Source: Reinekea blandensis MED297 (GTDB taxonomy: Bacteria; Pseudomonadota; Gammaproteobacteria; Pseudomonadales; Natronospirillaceae). Taken from it: a stretch of 36,948 bases of DNA. Position numbers and translations under genes: made by a program. Under the pieces are notes generated by a model, which worked only from the letters and a program-made list of their open reading frames with translations, was not told the origin of the DNA and searched no databases. Position 1 is the first letter of the stretch, and each line of letters starts with the position of its first letter. The stretch spans positions 267,491-304,438 of the forward strand of contig NZ_CH724155.1 in the NCBI RefSeq assembly GCF_000153185.1, in the 5' to 3' direction. Below, in pieces: positions 33,107 through 36,948 of this stretch.

Positions 33107-33150
33107 TTTTCTCGGTGTTGGCTGCGGGCACAACACCCGCAGCGAGAAAA
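33107..33150 (-). terminator. Bulged stem-loop between permease and GH1 genes
   Basis: CTGCGGG (33122-33128) pairs with CCCGCAG (33136-33142). Outer arms TTTTCTCG (33107-33114) and CGAGAAAA (33143-33150) extend the stem past a seven-base bulge. No terminator T-run follows on the minus strand in full, so transcript processing or stabilisation is more likely than complete termination. Confidence 0.55.
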
Positions 33151-33156
33151 CAGCGC

Positions 33157-34011
33157 TTACTTCACAGCGCCGCTGGTCAGACCGGCAATCATCTGTTTGC
33201 TGGCGGTCATATACAGTGCAATCAATGGCAGGATCGAAATAGTCGTTCCCAGCATTACGGCACCCCAAGGCGTGTTCGGTACACCTTGAACACCACGCAA
33301 CATCTGCGTAATCACCATCTTGTCAGGGCTGTTCAAGACCACGAGTGGCTGCAGGAAGTTGTTCCACAGGAATACGAACTGCACGATGGCCAGCGTTGCC
33401 AGACCTGGACGCAGCAGCGGTAACACGATGCTCCAATAGGTGCGCAGTTCGCTGGCGCCATCGAGTTTCGACGCTTCCAACAGATCTTTGGGTACCGATG
33501 TGACGGTGTACTGTCGCATCAGAAAGATACCAATCGGCTGAATGGTGAACGGCAGCCAAACGGCCAGGTGGGTGTTCGCCAGTCCGAGCAGGTTGATCAC
33601 CATGTAGTAAGGGATCAGTGTCAGCACCGGCGGGATCATCATCGACGCAACCATGATACCGAAGATGGCATTACGACCTTTGAACTTATAAATCGCCAAT
33701 GCGTAACCGGCCATGGAACAGAAGATCAATGAGATCGCCGTACCGACCACAGAGATGGAGAAGCTGTTCATCATCCCGGTCCAGAAATCCATGATTTCCA
33801 GCAGATTGCCGTAGTTAGACACCAGCTTATCGCCCAGCGAAAAGTCGATGCCGCCGCCGAACATGGTGGTTCGGTCTTTGGTGGCCAGAATAGCTGACCA
33901 GACAAATGGGAAGATCGTAATGAAAGCGAACAACAGCAGAGCAATGTTACGAACGCCGTATCCGATCTTGTGATACAGGTTAACGATAAAAGTGGCTTGA
34001 GCGTGTGTCAT
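33157..34011 (-). CDS. Carbohydrate ABC transporter permease (MalG type)
   Basis: A 284-residue inner-membrane permease with six predicted helices. The cytoplasmic EAA loop that contacts the ATPase is LEASKLDGASELRTYWSIVLP, about 30% from the C-terminal end. The family is the carbohydrate uptake type 1 (MalG/LacG). The ATG at 34011 is preceded by GGGAG about nine bases upstream and starts one base after the stop of the partner permease; a longer frame to 34041 would overlap that gene. Together with the MalF-type subunit it forms the membrane channel for the sugar bound by the product at 35146-36354. Confidence 0.92.
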   Translation of the reverse strand: MTHAQATFIVNLYHKIGYGVRNIALLLFAFITIFPFVWSAILATKDRTTMFGGGIDFSLGDKLVSNYGNLLEIMDFWTGMMNSFSISVVGTAISLIFCSMAGYALAIYKFKGRNAIFGIMVASMMIPPVLTLIPYYMVINLLGLANTHLAVWLPFTIQPIGIFLMRQYTVTSVPKDLLEASKLDGASELRTYWSIVLPLLRPGLATLAIVQFVFLWNNFLQPLVVLNSPDKMVITQMLRGVQGVPNTPWGAVMLGTTISILPLIALYMTASKQMIAGLTSGAVK

Positions 34012-34012
34012 G

Positions 34013-34999
34013 TTATTCGTCTCCCAAACCTTGACGACCAAAGAACCAGAAATACAGACCGGTGAAGATGCCGATCACGACAAAGAGAATCCACGAAATC
34101 GCTGCGGCGCTGCCCATGTCGAGCCATTCCCAGGCGATCTGGTAGAGGTAGTTCGAAATGGTCTTACCTGCGGTTTGCGCAAACTGGCCACCCACCGTCA
34201 GGACGTAAGGTTCATCAAACAGGTTCATGTTACCGATGATGGTTAACGTGACACCGAAGAAGATAAACGGTTTCAGCAATGGCAGAGAGACACGGGTGAA
34301 TCGTTGCCAGGAGTTAGCGCCGTCAATGGTGGCGGCTTCATACAGGTCCGGGTTGATGGTGGCCAGACCGGCGGTGTAGATCACAATGTTAAAGCCGACA
34401 TATTTCCACCAGACCACAAAGGAGACGGAGTAACGAATCAGGCTGTTTTCCTGTACCCAGCCCAGCGGTAAGACGTCTTTCAGGCCACCGAAGAGCCAAC
34501 TGGTCAGGCTGCCGTCGGCCAATTGAGCCAGAACGGCGTTGATGATGCCGCTGTCTTTGGAGTACATCACATAGAAAATCATCGACACCGCAACGGTGGA
34601 GGTGATGTACGGCAGAAAGTAAGCAGTCGTGAACCAGTGACGGGCACGGGAACCGAGCATCACCAGCAGGTAAGCCATGGGTAACGCCACCAGGTGCTGA
34701 GGCACACCGGACAACACGGCCATGACCAGCGTGTTCCACATGGTCTGCCACAGGGTTGGGTCGGTCAGACCCAGAACGTAGTTTTCAAAACCGACAAACT
34801 CCATGGACCCGAGACCTTCGACCGGGTTCCACATATGGAATGAGAGGTACACCATGAAAAACACGGGGAAGATACCAAACACTCCGTAAATAATCAGATA
34901 GGGTGACAAAAAGCCGTAGGGTGTGAACTTGTTCAGGAACCGTTGTCGCTTACTGCGATTAGTTTCCTCAAGCTTCGGGCAACGTCGTGGTGGATACAT
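34013..34999 (-). CDS. Carbohydrate ABC transporter permease (MalF type)
   Basis: A 328-residue permease with six predicted helices and the EAA loop EAATIDGANSWQRFTRVSLP (221-240). It pairs with the MalG-type subunit. The start is unsure. The ATG at 34999 has no ribosome binding site and gives an unusual PPRR-rich N terminus. A better-supported ATG at 35012 (AGGAAC just upstream) opens a 14-codon frame that hits TGA at 34970-34968, one base out of frame with the permease. A single-base insertion, a sequencing error or a +1 frameshift would fuse them. Confidence 0.88.
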   Translation of the reverse strand: MYPPRRCPKLEETNRSKRQRFLNKFTPYGFLSPYLIIYGVFGIFPVFFMVYLSFHMWNPVEGLGSMEFVGFENYVLGLTDPTLWQTMWNTLVMAVLSGVPQHLVALPMAYLLVMLGSRARHWFTTAYFLPYITSTVAVSMIFYVMYSKDSGIINAVLAQLADGSLTSWLFGGLKDVLPLGWVQENSLIRYSVSFVVWWKYVGFNIVIYTAGLATINPDLYEAATIDGANSWQRFTRVSLPLLKPFIFFGVTLTIIGNMNLFDEPYVLTVGGQFAQTAGKTISNYLYQIAWEWLDMGSAAAISWILFVVIGIFTGLYFWFFGRQGLGDE

Positions 35000-35070
35000 T
35001 TTGACTGTTCATAACAGTTCCTGCTCACAGATTAATAAGCCAGATCATGGCAGTACAACGAAGGGGTAAT

Positions 35071-35096
35071 GCAGCCCCGGCCGTAGCCGGGCCTGC
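35071..35096 (-). terminator. Stem-loop between binding protein and permease genes
   Basis: GCAGCCCCGGC (35071-35081) and GCCGGGCCTGC (35086-35096) pair at 10 of 11 positions around a CGTA loop. No T-run follows on the minus strand. Its position matches the hairpins between malE and malF in other bacteria, which protect the abundant binding-protein mRNA from 3' decay. Confidence 0.65.
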
Positions 35097-35145
35097 TGGA
35101 TCTGTCACATCCATGTGACGACAAATAACACGAAGTTTTTACAGA

Positions 35146-36354
35146 TTAACGAACGCGACGCTTGATTTGACGTTCAGCATCAGCCAGAGCTTTCTCAATG
35201 CTGACACCGTCGTTCAGGACTTTGTCGAGAGCAACGTTAACCAGGTCTTCGGCTACCAGGTCACCTTTCATTGGAGTGACCGGAATGATGTTTTCAGCAA
35301 TTTCAGCAAACATCAGACGAGCTTTCTGACCACGCAGGTATTCGATTGGTTCTTCGAATGCTGGGTCGTCATAAGTGCCAGTGTGCGCAGGGAATGCGGC
35401 GATGTTCTCGAAGCCAGCCATCTGGATGTCTTCAGAGATCATGTACTCGATCAGGTCCCAAGCGGCTTCTGGGTTGCTGGCTTGCTTAGGAATGGCCAGG
35501 TAAGAACCGCCCCAAGTACCGTAGATGCCGGATGGCAGGTGAGATACACCCCACAGTCCGCTGTTGTCCGGAGCAATCCAGTTTTTCAGGTGGCCCAGCA
35601 ACCAGGCACCAGACATCTGAGTCGCGAATTTACCTTCACGGAAACCGGCGTACCAGTCTTCAGTCCACTCACTGATGTTACCGTCGAGGCCTTCTTCACG
35701 GATGGTTTTTGCCAGTTCGAATGCACGAACGAAACGCTCAGAGGTGACCAGAGACTCACCGTCAGCGTCGAAGTACAGACCTTCGCCTTCACCAACGTTG
35801 AAGCGGTAGTAAGCGTTGGCAACGGCACTGGCGTTACCGATCAGCAGGATGTCTTTTTCTTTCAGTTCACGACCGTAGTCGATGTACGTATCCCAATCAG
35901 TCATGACTTCGTTGAGGTCATAACCCATGTCTTCCATGTAGTCACGACGGAAGTAGATCACGCCTGGACCCAAGTCGACAGGAACAGCGTATTGCTTGCC
36001 GTCATTGCCTTTACCAGCCGCTACCGCGTAGTCCGCGTAGTTGTCGGCCATTGGTCCGAACTGGCTGCTCAGGTCAACAAAACCACCAGCATTGACGAAC
36101 GAACCAACAAAGCCCACGTCGATCAGGACTACGTCGCCCGCGCCGCTGCCGGTCGCCAGGTTGGTTTTCAGTTTGGTGTGGTGGTCGCCATGGTTGTTTT
36201 TCAACATGGTGACGTTGTGTTCAGTCAGACCGCCCTTAATGGCTTCGATCTGGGTGTCATAGTCCGGGAAGCCGTCGATGCGGATGTCGGCTGCAAAAGT
36301 CGTTGCCGCCATCAGCGACAGGGCTGCAACCCCGGCTTTGAGTTGAGTTTTCAT
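35146..36354 (-). CDS. Sugar ABC transporter substrate-binding protein
   Basis: A 402-residue periplasmic binding protein of the MalE/CUT1 type. Residues 1-21 form a Sec signal peptide (cleavage after TFA). Family features include YAVPVDLGPGVIYFRRD (about 128-144), GKFATQMSGAWLLGH and GGSYLAIPKQASNPEAAWDLIEY (about 285-307), with several Trp residues that usually stack on sugar rings. The first gene of the operon has GGAG about eight bases upstream and a well-formed promoter. The ligand is inferred to be cellobiose or another short beta-glucoside from the GH1 and GH94 genes downstream. A 440-codon frame on the opposite strand is a composition artefact. Confidence 0.93.
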   Translation of the reverse strand: MKTQLKAGVAALSLMAATTFAADIRIDGFPDYDTQIEAIKGGLTEHNVTMLKNNHGDHHTKLKTNLATGSGAGDVVLIDVGFVGSFVNAGGFVDLSSQFGPMADNYADYAVAAGKGNDGKQYAVPVDLGPGVIYFRRDYMEDMGYDLNEVMTDWDTYIDYGRELKEKDILLIGNASAVANAYYRFNVGEGEGLYFDADGESLVTSERFVRAFELAKTIREEGLDGNISEWTEDWYAGFREGKFATQMSGAWLLGHLKNWIAPDNSGLWGVSHLPSGIYGTWGGSYLAIPKQASNPEAAWDLIEYMISEDIQMAGFENIAAFPAHTGTYDDPAFEEPIEYLRGQKARLMFAEIAENIIPVTPMKGDLVAEDLVNVALDKVLNDGVSIEKALADAERQIKRRVR

Positions 36355-36462
36355 AGAGATTTCTCCGTCTTGTTGTTGTTATCGCATTTGCGTTCAACCG
36401 ATCGGACTCTGGTATGGCTGTTTAATACCGATTCCGAGCGAGTCAGTTGTTGGCCGAAACAG

Positions 36463-36480
36463 CCTGTAACCGATTACAGG
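36463..36480. promoter_or_regulatory. LacI-type operator O1
   Basis: CCTGTAACCGATTACAGG is an almost perfect 18-bp palindrome with one central mismatched pair. It fits the LacI-family form TGNAANCGNTTNCA and lies two bases after the -10 of the binding-protein promoter, so it would cover the transcription start. Confidence 0.75.
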
Positions 36481-36482
36481 AA

Positions 36483-36511
36483 AGCGTAATTTTTCCCCTG
36501 CAATGTGTCAA
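36483..36511 (-). promoter_or_regulatory. Promoter of the binding-protein operon
   Basis: On the minus strand TTGACA (36511-36506) and TACGCT (36488-36483) are separated by exactly 17 bp. Operator O1 is immediately downstream. The leader to the ATG at 36354 is about 120 bases. Confidence 0.7.
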
Positions 36512-36626
36512 CTTAAAATCGTGCAATGAAATTGATCGAAATCATCTGCCCATGGCACCGTTTAGGGCTTTCCCTTTGTTTTCAATAACTTAACAAAGGC
36601 TGTTTTACCTGCTTAAAAAATAGGCA

Positions 36627-36657
36627 TTGACAAAGTTGATCTGAAAACGGTTACAAT
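36627..36657 (+). promoter_or_regulatory. Promoter with operator O2 for the divergent secreted protein
   Basis: TTGACA (36627-36632) and TACAAT (36652-36657) are 19 bp apart. TGAAAACGGTTACA (36642-36655) fits the LacI-type form TGNAANCGNTTNCA and overlaps the -10, so repressor binding would block polymerase. It is a weaker palindrome than O1. Confidence 0.6.
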
Positions 36658-36701
36658 TTGTCGCAGAACAACAATAACATCAATCGCGTGAGACCAGTGC
36701 T

Positions 36702-36948
36702 ATGAAACAACTGAAACTCTTGCTATGCCTGCTTCTTGGCGGTACTTCGGCGTTTGCTGAGTCCGAAATCCGGGTGCTTGAATTCTTCTCCAATCCTGTT
36801 CCAGGTTGGAATAAAAACCGCCTTGAAGGGGCCATCCTACAAGATAATCGTGGTTTTCGCATCGTTGATGTGACGCCCGATGCCGCCCCCTTTGATGACG
36901 CCGAAAGCTTTAAAGTCGACAGCCCCATTACCCTGCCCTATGGCCGCA
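36702..36948 (+). CDS. Secreted protein of unknown function, 5' part only
   Basis: The first 82 residues of a protein that runs off the right edge. Residues 1-19 are a Sec signal peptide (cleavage likely after AFA). The mature start (SEIRVLEFFSNPVPGWNKNR) is not one I recognise. It has its own operator-controlled promoter divergent from the binding-protein operon, so it is probably co-induced by the same sugar. A periplasmic or outer-membrane part in beta-glucoside use is likely, for example a glycanase, porin or binding protein, but nothing visible decides this. The ribosome binding site (GTGAG) is weak. Confidence 0.75.
   Translation, partial: MKQLKLLLCLLLGGTSAFAESEIRVLEFFSNPVPGWNKNRLEGAILQDNRGFRIVDVTPDAAPFDDAESFKVDSPITLPYGR

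Noticed and set aside
35167-36489. 440-codon plus-strand open frame opposite the binding-protein gene
   Set aside because: It is antisense to a clear family gene, has no ribosome binding site or domain, and its length follows from codon bias of the real gene.

Overview
The window looks like chromosomal DNA of a free-living gammaproteobacterium. Most genes have about 55% G+C by eye, and most products have plain gammaproteobacterial relatives (NhaR-like regulator, HPF, YebE-type DUF533 protein, MarC, ArfB, AzlCD). Both ends carry beta-glucoside or cellodextrin genes, which fits a marine or saline polysaccharide degrader of the Saccharospirillum/Reinekea kind. That placement is a guess. No rRNA, tRNA, CRISPR array or transposase was recognised.

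Layout. 1-657: 5' part of a secreted GH3 beta-glucosidase lipoprotein (minus). 815-1812: two overlapping GNAT acetyltransferases (minus). 1994-3005: azlCD amino-acid exporter. 3163-3777: Tat-exported intradiol-dioxygenase-like protein. 3778-6006: A+T-rich, gene-poor stretch with an orphan lipoprotein and a small membrane protein. 6007-8166: membrane protein with degenerate GGDEF and EAL domains. 8361-11155: unknown protein, NhaR-like regulator, HPF/RaiA-like ribosome factor and DUF533 protein. 11297-12800: membrane-anchored LAS-type peptidase and a histidine phosphatase. 12775-14896: fatty acid hydroxylase/sterol desaturase family protein with a divergent AraC regulator. 14993-16234: PH-like membrane protein and MarC. 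16340-17571: AhpD-like protein and a divergent TetR with two clear operators.

17203-26376 is the most unusual part. A single minus-strand gene encodes a 2,587-residue protein: helix-hairpin-helix at the N terminus, a very long unrecognised middle, then a peptidoglycan-binding-like motif, an SH3-like segment and a C-terminal N-acetylmuramidase domain. It lies between two direct copies of the 3' part of the tetR gene, about 98% identical over 349 bp and 8,805 bp apart. One copy is the end of the intact tetR and the other is an orphan fragment. This looks like an acquired or rearranged module, although no integrase is visible. An A+T-rich orphan gene of unknown function follows directly.

27181-29215: arfB, then a tightly overlapping GNAT / nucleotidyltransferase / HEAT-like operon. 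29292-36948: a beta-glucoside uptake and breakdown locus. On the minus strand it runs binding protein, two ABC permeases, GH1 beta-glucosidase and GH94 phosphorylase. A divergent secreted protein of unknown function starts at 36702. The divergent promoter region has two LacI-type operator sequences, each at a promoter, and stem-loops separate the cistrons. The binding protein and permeases would import a cellobiose-like sugar, which GH1 would hydrolyse and GH94 would phosphorolyse. No ABC ATPase gene is present, so a shared ATPase encoded elsewhere is likely.
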